DNA from: Streptomyces sp. STR69
Lineage (GTDB): Bacteria > Actinomycetota > Actinomycetes > Streptomycetales > Streptomycetaceae
NCBI RefSeq assembly: GCF_024519455.1
Contig: NZ_JALJRY010000005.1
Coordinates: 268,210-332,209 of the forward strand
Length of the DNA: 64,000 bases
Direction of reading: 5' to 3'
Shown: piece after piece, positions 16,259-23,570 of the stretch
How positions within the stretch are numbered: position 1 is the stretch's first letter
Layout: every line of letters begins with the position of its first letter
Notes under the pieces: generated by a model
What the model saw: the letters and a program-made list of their open reading frames with translations, nothing else
The model's database searches: none
Told to the model about the DNA's origin: nothing
Program-made: the position numbers and the translations under genes

Positions 16259-17839
16259 TCAAGCACCAACCGGCGCGCCGAGCCACAGCCGCAGCGCGTC
16301 CGAGGGATCGTCCTCTGTGCCGTCCGTGTCCGCCGCCCAGGCCGTGAACCCGTCCGGCCGCACCAGCAGGGCGGCGAGTTCCGGCCGCCCGGGACAGGAG
16401 GCGGTGAGGACGTCCACCACACCCTCGTAGCCGTCCGCGCGGGCCCGGAGTTTCGGGTCGTCGGCGAGGTCGAGGAGGAGGGCCCGGCCGTTGTGGAGGT
16501 GGTCGGCGAGGCGGGTGCCGTCGGCGAGTTCGAGGTCGGGGGCGCTGCGGCCGGTCAGCGGGTGGTCGCCGGGGAGGTCGTAGCGCTGCCAGACGCCGGA
16601 GATCCGCTTGACGAGATACGTGGTCCCGTCGACCGTCCCCGCGAGGTCGGTGACCACCTCGCGCAGGGCCCGGGAGTGCGGCTCGGGGCGCATCACCGCG
16701 ATCTGGGCGCGGGTCCAGTCGAGCACCCAGGCGCCGATCGGATGCCGTTCCGCGGTGTAGGTGTCGAGCAGGTCGACCGGTGCACGGCCGCTCACCACCA
16801 GGGCGAGCTTCCAACCGAGGTTCATCGCGTCCCCGACACCGAGGTTGAGGCCCTGCCCGCCGAACGGCGAGTGGACGTGCGCCGCGTCGCCCGCGAGCAG
16901 CACCCGGCCCGCGCGATAGGTGTCCGCCTGACGGCAGTTGTCGGTGAACCGGGTCGAGGAGTGGACCTTGTGCACGGTGACGTCGACGCCGGTCACCCGG
17001 CGCACACTCGCCTGCAACTCCTCGGCGGTGACGGGGGATTGGCGGGCGGCGGGCGGTCCGTCGAACTCGACGGCGAGGATCCGTCCCGGCAACGGGCCGA
17101 AGGCGTACGTCCCCACGTCGGTGGTGTTCCAGCCGCCGCGCAGCGGCTCGGTGCCGGTCATGTCGGCGATGGCCTGGTAGCCGGTGATCTCCGGTGCGGT
17201 GCCCGGGAATTCGATCCCGCTGAGCTTGCGCACGAGACTGCGGCCACCGTCGCAGCCGACCAGCCAGCCGGCCCGTACGGCGTACGGCGCGGAACCGTCA
17301 GTGGGAGCGAGGCGGACCGTCACCCCGTCCTCGTCGGTGTCGAAGCCGGTCAACTCGACCTGCCTGCGCACCTCGACGCCGAGTTCGTTGGCGTGCCGGC
17401 CGAGCAGCCGCTCCAACGGGGCCTGCGGGACGAGTCCGACGCGGTCGACCGGGCCGAGGCCGGCGAAGGCCGGGTCCGACTCGTCGAGCAGATCGGCCCG
17501 CAGCATGATCCCGGAGAAGTGCCCGGCGAACTTCGGCGGCGGAACGGGGTTGTTGTCGCCCCCGCCGTGCGTCCGCGTGAACTCCTTGAAGCGGTTCATC
17601 GCCTCCTCGTGTATCCGGGTCAGATCGGGGAGGAGTCCGCGCCGGTAAAGGGCCACGGTGGTCGTGGAGTTGAGGCCGCCGGCCTTGATCGTCTCGTCCA
17701 CCTCGGCCAGCCGCTCGACGACCAGCACGCGGGCTCCGCCGAGGGTCAGCTCGGCGGCGAGCAGCAGGCCCACGGGGCCGGCTCCGGCGACGACGACGTC
17801 GTAGTTCGTTTCGGTGTTCTGAGTGTTCTCGGTGTCCAT
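16259..17839 (-). CDS. FAD-dependent aromatic monooxygenase
   Basis: Class A flavoprotein hydroxylase of 526 residues, related to polyketide and phenol hydroxylases, using NAD(P)H and O2. The Rossmann motif is VVVAGAGPVGLLLAAELTLG, the DG motif is GWLVGCDGGRSLVRK, and GRVLLAGDAAHVHSPFGGQG binds FAD and the substrate side. The C-terminal part is the thioredoxin-like domain of the PHBH family. ATG 17839 is used; GTG 17857 would put the start inside the operator. Divergent from a TetR regulator 47 bp away, which probably represses it. Confidence 0.87.
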   Translation of the reverse strand: MDTENTQNTETNYDVVVAGAGPVGLLLAAELTLGGARVLVVERLAEVDETIKAGGLNSTTTVALYRRGLLPDLTRIHEEAMNRFKEFTRTHGGGDNNPVPPPKFAGHFSGIMLRADLLDESDPAFAGLGPVDRVGLVPQAPLERLLGRHANELGVEVRRQVELTGFDTDEDGVTVRLAPTDGSAPYAVRAGWLVGCDGGRSLVRKLSGIEFPGTAPEITGYQAIADMTGTEPLRGGWNTTDVGTYAFGPLPGRILAVEFDGPPAARQSPVTAEELQASVRRVTGVDVTVHKVHSSTRFTDNCRQADTYRAGRVLLAGDAAHVHSPFGGQGLNLGVGDAMNLGWKLALVVSGRAPVDLLDTYTAERHPIGAWVLDWTRAQIAVMRPEPHSRALREVVTDLAGTVDGTTYLVKRISGVWQRYDLPGDHPLTGRSAPDLELADGTRLADHLHNGRALLLDLADDPKLRARADGYEGVVDVLTASCPGRPELAALLVRPDGFTAWAADTDGTEDDPSDALRLWLGAPVGA

Positions 17840-17847
17840 GGCTATGA

Positions 17848-17879
17848 GTGTAGTCACTAAAAAATTATGTTCGCTACAC
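17848..17879. promoter_or_regulatory. Inverted repeat between the monooxygenase and TetR genes
   Basis: GTGTAG at 17848-17853 and CTACAC at 17874-17879 flank an AT-rich centre (ACTAAAAAATTATG). It is the only AT-rich spot in this region and lies between two divergent starts, so it probably holds both promoters and the TetR operator. Confidence 0.5.
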
Positions 17880-17886
17880 TGTTCTC

Positions 17887-18510
17887 ATGAGCGATGGTGA
17901 GCTCTCGCTTAGAGAGCGCAAGAAGCGGGCGACTCGGCAGCGGATCTCGAACGTCGCCACTGGCCTGTTCAAGGAGCGGGGCTTCGACGGGGTGTCGGTG
18001 GCGGAGGTCGCGCGCGCCGCAGAGGTGTCGACGATGACCGTCTTCAACTACTTCCCGCGCAAGGAGGACCTCTTCCTCGACCGCATCCCCGAGGCGGTCG
18101 AGGTGCTCAGCGGGGCGGTACGCCACCGTGCCCCGGGCGAGACCCCGCTCGCCGCGCTGCGCCGCCTCTCGCTCGAACTCCGCGACCAGCACCACCCGTT
18201 GGCGGGACCCAACGACAACTTCCCGGACTTCTGGCAGGTCGTGATCGACTCGCCGGCCCTGCGCGCCCGGGCCCGCGAAGGCCTGGAGGAGATCGAGAAC
18301 GCCCTGTCCGACGCCCTCGCCGAGACCGCCCCGGACACCCCCGACCCGGCCCTGGCCGCAGCCCTGATCGTCGCCGCGTACCGATCGGTGTACGTCACCA
18401 CCGCGCGCCGCCTGCTCGCGGGCGAACGCGGGGAAGCGACGGCCGAGGACCACCGCGCCCGGATGAACGCGGCCTTCGACATCCTGGAGCGGGCGCTCAC
18501 CCCGGCATGA
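17887..18510 (+). CDS. TetR/AcrR-family repressor
   Basis: 207 residues. The N-terminal HTH reads RERKKRATRQRISNVATGLF, FDGVSVAEVARAAEVSTMTV, then FNYFPRKEDL. The C-terminal ligand domain is unassigned. It is divergent from the flavin monooxygenase gene, the standard arrangement for a repressor responding to the enzyme's substrate. ATG 17887 lies directly beside the inverted repeat, so the gene is probably self-regulated. Confidence 0.87.
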   Translation: MSDGELSLRERKKRATRQRISNVATGLFKERGFDGVSVAEVARAAEVSTMTVFNYFPRKEDLFLDRIPEAVEVLSGAVRHRAPGETPLAALRRLSLELRDQHHPLAGPNDNFPDFWQVVIDSPALRARAREGLEEIENALSDALAETAPDTPDPALAAALIVAAYRSVYVTTARRLLAGERGEATAEDHRARMNAAFDILERALTPA

Positions 18511-18550
18511 CACGAGCCCCCGGAGCGTTGCACCCTGTGGAGGAAAGGGG

Positions 18551-19419
18551 GTGCGGCCGGTGAGCGCACGTGAACAGGCCCTGTGGACGAGGGCGAGGCT
18601 GGGCCACTGCGGCCCGCCGCTCGACCTCCTGACCGCCCGCTTCGACCGGCACGTCTACGCCCCGCACGCCCACGAGGAGTTCACGATCGGCGTCTGCGTC
18701 GGCGGCTCGGAACTCATCGACTACCGCGGCGGCCACGTCCGCGCGACCCCGGGCTCCATCGTCGTACTGGCCCCCGGCGAAATGCACACCGGCGGCCCCG
18801 GCAACACCACCGACGGCTACGCCTACCGCGCCCTCTACGCCGACCCGGCACTGCTGACCGACGGCACCCTCGGCGGCCTCCCGCACTTCCGCGAACCGCT
18901 CCTCGACGACACCGAACTCGCCCAGGCCCTCCGCCTCGCCCACACCGAACTCAGCCGCTGCCCCGACCCTCCCCCAGTGCCTTAAGGGCCTGGGAGGTGC
19001 CCCCAGAGGCCGAGTCCCGCCTCCCGTGGCTGCTCACGGCCCTGGCCCGCCGGCATTCGACGTCCCGTCCGGCACCGGATCTCCTCGTCGGCGCGGCCTG
19101 GGTGGCGCACGCGGTGAGGGACCGCTTGGCGGACGAACTGCTGACCCCACCGTCGCTCGCATCCCTGGCGGCGGACTTCGACCTGTCCCGCTACCAACTC
19201 CTCCGCGCCTTCCGTACGACGATGGGCATACCGTCGTACGCCTGGCTCGCCCAGTACCGGGTCACCCGGGCGCGCGGCCTGCTGGAGGCGGGCGGTCGGC
19301 CCGCCGAGGTCGCGGCCCAGGTGGGCTTCGCCGACCAGGCGCATCTGACCCGCTGGTTCCGGCGGGTGCTCGGGGTGACCCCGGCGGCGTACCGCAACAG
19401 CGTTCAAGACGTCCGATGA
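18551..19419 (+). pseudogene. AraC-family regulator broken by a repeat insertion
   Basis: The first part (18551-18985) encodes an AraC ligand-binding cupin (FDRHVYAPHAHEEFTIGVCV, APGEMHTGGPG). It ends at TAA 18983 inside a 38-bp palindromic repeat. The second part continues in another frame to 19419 with the HTH pair (LASLAADFDLSRYQLLRAFR, AAQVGFADQAHLTRWFRRVL). Removing the 38 bp (18968-19005) joins RCPD to EAESRLPWLL in one frame. The gene would then be a normal 280-residue regulator. The product is now probably a truncated cupin only. GTG 18560 is an alternative start. The EamA exporter downstream is its likely former target. Confidence 0.82.
18968..19005. repeat. 38-bp palindromic repeat that breaks the AraC gene
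   Basis: It starts CCTCCCCCAGTGCCTTAA and ends GGGAGGTGCCCCCA. The arms CCTCCC...GGGAGG and CCTTAAGG give a compact foldback. This is a different unit from the 36-bp one at 4652 but of the same kind and size. Its length is not a multiple of three, and it carries an in-frame TAA. Confidence 0.72.
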
Positions 19420-19441
19420 GGTGGCGGCGCATCCTCGCCGT

Positions 19442-20467
19442 ATGACTGCACGCGGCTGGTTCCTGTTCTCCCTGATGGGAGTGGTGTGGGGCATCCCCTA
19501 CCTGATGATCAAGGTGGCGGTGGACGCCCCGCTCTCCCCGTCCACGGTCGTCTTCACACGCTGCGCCCTGGGCGCCGTACTCCTGCTCCCCTTCGCCCTA
19601 CGACAGGGCGGCCTGACTCGTGTGGTGCGGTCGCACTGGCGCCCGATGCTGGCCTTCGCGTGCATAGAGATCATCGGCCCGTGGTTCACGCTGACGGACG
19701 CGGAACGGCACCTGTCGAGCTCTACGGCGGGTCTGCTGATCGCGGGTGTACCGATCGTGGGCGTGCTGATGGCGAGGTTCTTCGGGGACGCGGAGCGATT
19801 GGGTGCACGGCGTGTGGTCGGCCTGGGGCTGGGCCTGGCCGGGGTCACGGTCCTCACGGTCCCGCACCTGACGGGCGGCGACGCGCGCTCACTGGCGGAG
19901 GTGCTGCTGACGGTGCTCGGCTACGCGACGGCGCCGCTGATAGCAGCGCGCTACCTGAAGGACGTCCCGACGCTCCAACTGACGGCGCCGTGCCTGGCGT
20001 TGGCGGCGCTGGTCTACGCCCCGGCGGCGGCTTTGACCTGGCCGTCCACGGTGCCCTCGGCTCAGGTGTTGGCTTCCCTCGCCGGTTTGGGCGTGATCTG
20101 CACGGCGGTGGCGTTCGTGGCCTTCCTGGAACTGATCAAGGAGGTCGGTCCGACCCGCTCGACGGTGATCACGTACGTCAACCCGGCGGTCGCGGTGGCG
20201 GCGGGCGCGCTGTTCCTGGGCGAGGACCTGACGGTGGGCATCGGGGTGGCCTTCACGCTGATTCTGGCGGGGTCGGTGCTGGCGACGGCGGGGAGCGGTC
20301 CGAAGGGCGACGGTTCGGAAGGTGACGGTGCGGAGGGCGGCGGTTCGGAGGGCGGCAGTGCGAAGGCGAGCAGCTCGGAGGGCAGCGGTTCGAAGGGCGG
20401 TGCCCGCCCGGTAGCATGGTCGACACGGCAGACGAGCCGGGCGGACGGCCGCGTGGAGTGCCCCTAG
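19442..20467 (+). CDS. EamA/DMT-family transporter
   Basis: Drug/metabolite exporter of 341 residues. Ten membrane segments form two EamA repeats (GWFLFSLMGVVWGIPYLMIK at the start, then ATAPLIAARYLKDVP, LEL IKEVGPTRSTVITYVNP near the second). The tail after residue 282 is a Gly/Ser/Lys/Glu low-complexity repeat (GSEGDGAEGGGSEGG), and the last 14 codons overlap the 5' end of rnpB. The tail's DNA therefore has to carry the rnpB promoter as well. ATG 19442 is the first sensible start after the AraC remnant. Confidence 0.82.
   Translation: MTARGWFLFSLMGVVWGIPYLMIKVAVDAPLSPSTVVFTRCALGAVLLLPFALRQGGLTRVVRSHWRPMLAFACIEIIGPWFTLTDAERHLSSSTAGLLIAGVPIVGVLMARFFGDAERLGARRVVGLGLGLAGVTVLTVPHLTGGDARSLAEVLLTVLGYATAPLIAARYLKDVPTLQLTAPCLALAALVYAPAAALTWPSTVPSAQVLASLAGLGVICTAVAFVAFLELIKEVGPTRSTVITYVNPAVAVAAGALFLGEDLTVGIGVAFTLILAGSVLATAGSGPKGDGSEGDGAEGGGSEGGSAKASSSEGSGSKGGARPVAWSTRQTSRADGRVECP
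20389..20417 (+). promoter_or_regulatory. Promoter of rnpB, inside the EamA coding tail
   Basis: TTCGAA (20389-20394), a 17-bp spacer, and TAGCAT (20412-20417). Starting 7-10 bases later gives 20424-20427, exactly where the pairing of the rnpB ends begins. Confidence 0.5.
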
Positions 20468-20847
20468 CGGGAACTTCCCGAGGAACGTCCGGGCTCCACA
20501 GGGCAGGGTGATGGCTAACGGCCACCCGGGGTGACCCGCGGGACAGTGCCACAGAAAACAGACCGCCCGGCGCTTCGGCGCCGGGTAAGGGTGAAACGGT
20601 GGTGTAAGAGACCACCAGTGCCCAGGGTGACCTGGGCAGCTAGGTAAACCCCACCCGGAGCAAGGTCAAAAGGAGCGCCGCCGTAAAAAGCGCGCTCTGC
20701 GCGGACGTTCGAGGGCTGCCCGCCCGAGTCCGCGGGTAGACCGCACGAGGCCGGTGGCAACACCGGTCCTAGATGGATGGCCGTCGCCGGGAGGATCGTG
20801 AGGTCCTCCCGGACACAGAACCCGGCGTACGGCCCGGCTCGTCTGCC
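20427..20847 (+). ncRNA. rnpB: RNase P RNA, bacterial type A
   Basis: Catalytic RNA of RNase P, about 421 nt, which trims tRNA 5' ends. The conserved core is clear: GAGGAACGTCCGGGCTCCAC, then ACAGGGCAGGGTGATGGCTA, GGGACAGTGCCACAGAAA, GGTAAGGGTGAAACGGTGG and GTAAGAGACCACCAGTG. The ends pair: GGCAGACGAGCCGGGC at 20427-20442 with GCCCGGCTCGTCTGCC at 20832-20847. A terminator hairpin follows. Its 3' end is repeated imperfectly at 61186-61215. Confidence 0.93.
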
Positions 20848-20850
20848 GCT
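20821..20850 (+). repeat. Putative att site, left copy (3' end of rnpB)
   Basis: This 30-bp stretch covers the last 27 bases of rnpB and 3 bases beyond. It matches 61186-61215 at 28 of 30 positions. Integrative elements often insert at the 3' end of stable RNA genes and restore it. Here the left copy is the intact one in the functional gene. Confidence 0.55.
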
Positions 20851-21256
20851 ACCTGCGGTTTTGCCTGGGGAAGGGCCTCTGACCTGTGGCGGAGGCCCTT
20901 TCCGATTTTTGAGGGGCTTGCTGCGTTAGACGGCGGAAAGTCCCTCGGACAGGGCTGAAAGTCCCTGAAAAATCCCTGCAGCGGAGGGGCACGCGAGGCC
21001 TCTGGGCTGGGTGTTCGCGAGAGCCGTCCCGTCGGAGCATGGTGCTGGAGCCGCAGGCATCGGGGCGGTCTTGGCACGGCGGGAGAACGCGGCCTCGGCA
21101 TTGGCCGTCGTGTCGGCCCGGGCAAACCCATTTGGCGCGGGCTGCGGTGAGCCGGGGGTACATCGCGCGAAGCTCTTCCAGCCGCCCGGGGACCGTCTCG
21201 ATGGACTCGGCCAGATGGTCCGGCTCCATCGGGCGGCTGTAAGTGTCGGCGGCCAT
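20849..21256 (-). CDS. Possible small protein after the coiled-coil gene
   Basis: Open frame of 135 codons from ATG 21256, five bases after the stop of the upstream gene. The first 50 residues (MAADTYSRPMEPDHLAESIE, LEELRAMYPRLTAARAKWVC) look protein-like. The C-terminal half is Arg/Pro-rich, reads through the rnpB terminator antisense, and stops exactly at the putative att boundary. No good ribosome binding site. It may be a gene truncated at the island edge, or chance. Confidence 0.3.
   Translation of the reverse strand: MAADTYSRPMEPDHLAESIETVPGRLEELRAMYPRLTAARAKWVCPGRHDGQCRGRVLPPCQDRPDACGSSTMLRRDGSREHPAQRPRVPLRCRDFSGTFSPVRGTFRRLTQQAPQKSERASATGQRPFPRQNRR
20869..20910 (+). terminator. rnpB terminator
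   Basis: GAAGGGCCTC (with flanking G residues) pairs with GGAGGCCCTT, and TTTTT ends the hairpin at 20906-20910. This is an unusually classical rho-independent terminator for this organism. Confidence 0.75.
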
Positions 21257-21261
21257 TTCGA

Positions 21262-22908
21262 TCAGGTCTGCGTGTTGTCCGGATGCGGGCCGATGTATCC
21301 GACGTACACGAGCCCTGTGCCGGGGCCGTCGTCGTGGAAGTACAGGCGAGGCGACACCGTGTTGCCTCCGCCGATGCGCAGGTGGGCCTGCATGAACAAC
21401 TTGGTTTCCTCGGCGACGGACTTCGGTACGGGAAACGTGCGCTGGCGGCGCCAGTCGGTGTTGTTCCCGACCGTCTCCGACTCCTTCATCTTGACCTTGC
21501 CGGAGGGGAAGGGGTTCTCGCAGTCGTCCGGCAGGTTGTCGCACCAGTGGCGGAAGTCGCCGCCCGTCGTGCCTGCGGCGGACGCGGCGGCGTAGTCATT
21601 CAGGGCGCGCAGAGCGTCCCAGGCCACGGTGACCCAATTGCCGATGCACTGGGCGTCGAGGTCCTTGGTCTTCTTGGCGTTTCCCGTGAAGCGCAGATGC
21701 TTGAACTCGCCCATGCGGCCCAGGATTTCGACGAAGGTGGTGGGTCGGTCGGCTGGTTCCGGGGGCGGGGTGTGGGCGAGTGCGTGGAGGCCGGCCTCTT
21801 CGAGCTGCTTCTGAAGGAAGCGCGCTTTGCGACGGGCGTCCTGGAGATCGCTGTACAGCTGGTCGTTCTCGACGATCTGCTGCAAGTCCCGGTCCTCCGA
21901 CTGCTTCAGTTGTCGGCGGAAGTCCCGGATCTCCTCGTCGCGGGACTCCTCACGCTGTTCCGCCTCCTGGAGTAGTACCTCGGCCGTCCTGAGTTCCCCG
22001 CGCAGTGCCTCAAGGCTGGAGTTGTCGGCGGCCGGGCGGGGGCGGGTGCGTTGGACGGGCAGGGTGTCCAGCGACTTGGGTAGTGGGTGGCTCAGGGCCA
22101 GCCGCTGGGGGAGCGAGGCGAGGATCGCCGCCGCGCGCCTCGGGTTCGCCTCGATCGTCGTCCGGGACATCACCGGGTGGCGCTGGGCGTCAGGCTGCCA
22201 GGCTGGGTCGACGCCGGGGCGGTAGGTGCGGATGCCACCACCGAAGACGGGGTGGTATTCGAGGGTCGCGTTGAAGGCCTGCTGCGCTTCTGGGCTGAGG
22301 ACGTACATGACGGCGAGCCCGGTGAGGTGGCGGAAGGCCGGTTCGATGATCTTTTCCGTCCAGGCCTCGGGGTCCTGTCCGTAGGGGACACTCGCCACGA
22401 CGATGGGAAGTCTGCGGTCCTGCTCGCAGAGTTCCTCGATGACCTCCTCCACGTCGTCCGGCTCGATGAACTTCGGGTCCGTGCCGACGTCAGCGAGACC
22501 GTCCTGGGTGGGGAGGGCATCGAGGAGCAGTTTGGCTATTCCGGGTGTGTTGGCTTTGATGTGCCGTTGGTCCGGGGCTGGCTGATGCTCGATGTCAACC
22601 TGAAGCCAGGTGCGGCGATTGTCGTGGCGGCTGCCTGAGCGGACGACCAGGGTGGACTGCCATGTGCCCTGGGCGGCGTCTTTGGTCTCGCGCAGGCGCC
22701 AGCGGGAGTACGAACCGTGGCGGCCCGCGGCTGCGTCGTGGTCGAGAGTGACGCCCTCGGCTATCTCGTTGCGGCCCTCGTCGAGGACCGAGGTGTCGTA
22801 CGGCTTCATCACGCTTAACCAGTGGTGCAGTTGGCGATCGGCTTCGGCGGAGGCCGTGACGAAGTCCTTCGTGGTCGAGACGACCATGCGGTAATTACGG
22901 GGTTCCAT
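21262..22908 (-). CDS. Coiled-coil protein of unknown function in the defence island
   Basis: 548 residues; I do not recognise the family. Three parts can be seen: an N-terminal globular domain (residues 1-280) starting MEPRNYRMVVSTTKDFVTAS; a central charged coiled coil of about 100 residues (AEVLLQEAEQREESRDEEIR, then QIVENDQLYSDLQDARRKAR); and a C-terminal domain with GNWVTVAWDALRALNDYA and ending RLYFHDDGPGTGLVYVGYIG. ATG 22908 is chosen because upstream sequence in this frame is low-quality. A TTA leucine codon at 22816-22818 means translation may depend on the bldA tRNA. It is the left-most gene of the island. Confidence 0.7.
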   Translation of the reverse strand: MEPRNYRMVVSTTKDFVTASAEADRQLHHWLSVMKPYDTSVLDEGRNEIAEGVTLDHDAAAGRHGSYSRWRLRETKDAAQGTWQSTLVVRSGSRHDNRRTWLQVDIEHQPAPDQRHIKANTPGIAKLLLDALPTQDGLADVGTDPKFIEPDDVEEVIEELCEQDRRLPIVVASVPYGQDPEAWTEKIIEPAFRHLTGLAVMYVLSPEAQQAFNATLEYHPVFGGGIRTYRPGVDPAWQPDAQRHPVMSRTTIEANPRRAAAILASLPQRLALSHPLPKSLDTLPVQRTRPRPAADNSSLEALRGELRTAEVLLQEAEQREESRDEEIRDFRRQLKQSEDRDLQQIVENDQLYSDLQDARRKARFLQKQLEEAGLHALAHTPPPEPADRPTTFVEILGRMGEFKHLRFTGNAKKTKDLDAQCIGNWVTVAWDALRALNDYAAASAAGTTGGDFRHWCDNLPDDCENPFPSGKVKMKESETVGNNTDWRRQRTFPVPKSVAEETKLFMQAHLRIGGGNTVSPRLYFHDDGPGTGLVYVGYIGPHPDNTQT

Positions 22909-23000
22909 GGGCGGCTGCCTGTGCGGTGTGGTGGGCGGGCGGTTTTGAATCGCCGAGTGCGCCGCGCTGCGGTTCGCTTGCAGCGCGCCGGTGGGGGTGC

Positions 23001-23281
23001 TCAGGCGGGACGCGCGGGGGTTCTGGCCGGGGGCGGGAATGGTCGGGTAAGGGTTTTGGATTGTTGATCCTCGGCCATGAGGTCGTAGATGTCGAGGGTC
23101 AGGGTCATGACTCGGTAGGTGCCGCGGACGGTTTTGTCCTCCCGCTTGACGGTTGGCAACTCTCCCAGGACATAGCCGGCTTCGTGGCGGTCGAGTTTCG
23201 ACGCGGAGCAGTTCGGGACGGGTTTCGTTCCAGTGCAACGAGGGCAGCGTTGTCGCTCAGGTCACGGGTGTAGTCGGCCAT
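23001..23281 (-). pseudogene. Frameshifted small zinc-ribbon-like gene
   Basis: From ATG 23281 the frame reads MADYTRDLSDNAALVALE. A second frame then reads CPRCTGTKPVPNCSASKLDR, ELPTVKREDKTVRGTYRVMT and LTLDIYDLMAEDQQSKTL to TGA at 23001. The second part looks strongly coding but has no start codon in its own frame, and the total of 281 bp is not a multiple of three. The simplest reading is a gene with a one-base shift near 23240-23265. The Cys pattern suggests a small zinc ribbon. It precedes the coiled-coil gene on the same strand. Confidence 0.5.
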
Positions 23282-23570
23282 GTCGGCGCGGCGTGGATGA
23301 GATACGTGCCCTTCAGACCGCCGACCCATGAGTTCGACCGGTCATCGCCCGTCACACCCGACCCCCGTCTTGCTCCCTTGCCGAAGACCTCCGCCGCCCC
23401 TTGGAGCGGCCCAGCCAGCCCAATTGGTTCCGCTTTCCCAAGCGTGACTGTGCGGTAGACGCCTCGTTCGGGCGTGGGGCGGTCGCCGCACCGACGAGGC
23501 CGCTGCCGGATCGAAGGAAGCTGAGCCGATCGGGTGCCGGGAAGCTCGGCCTTTCCGCCATCATCGGGGC

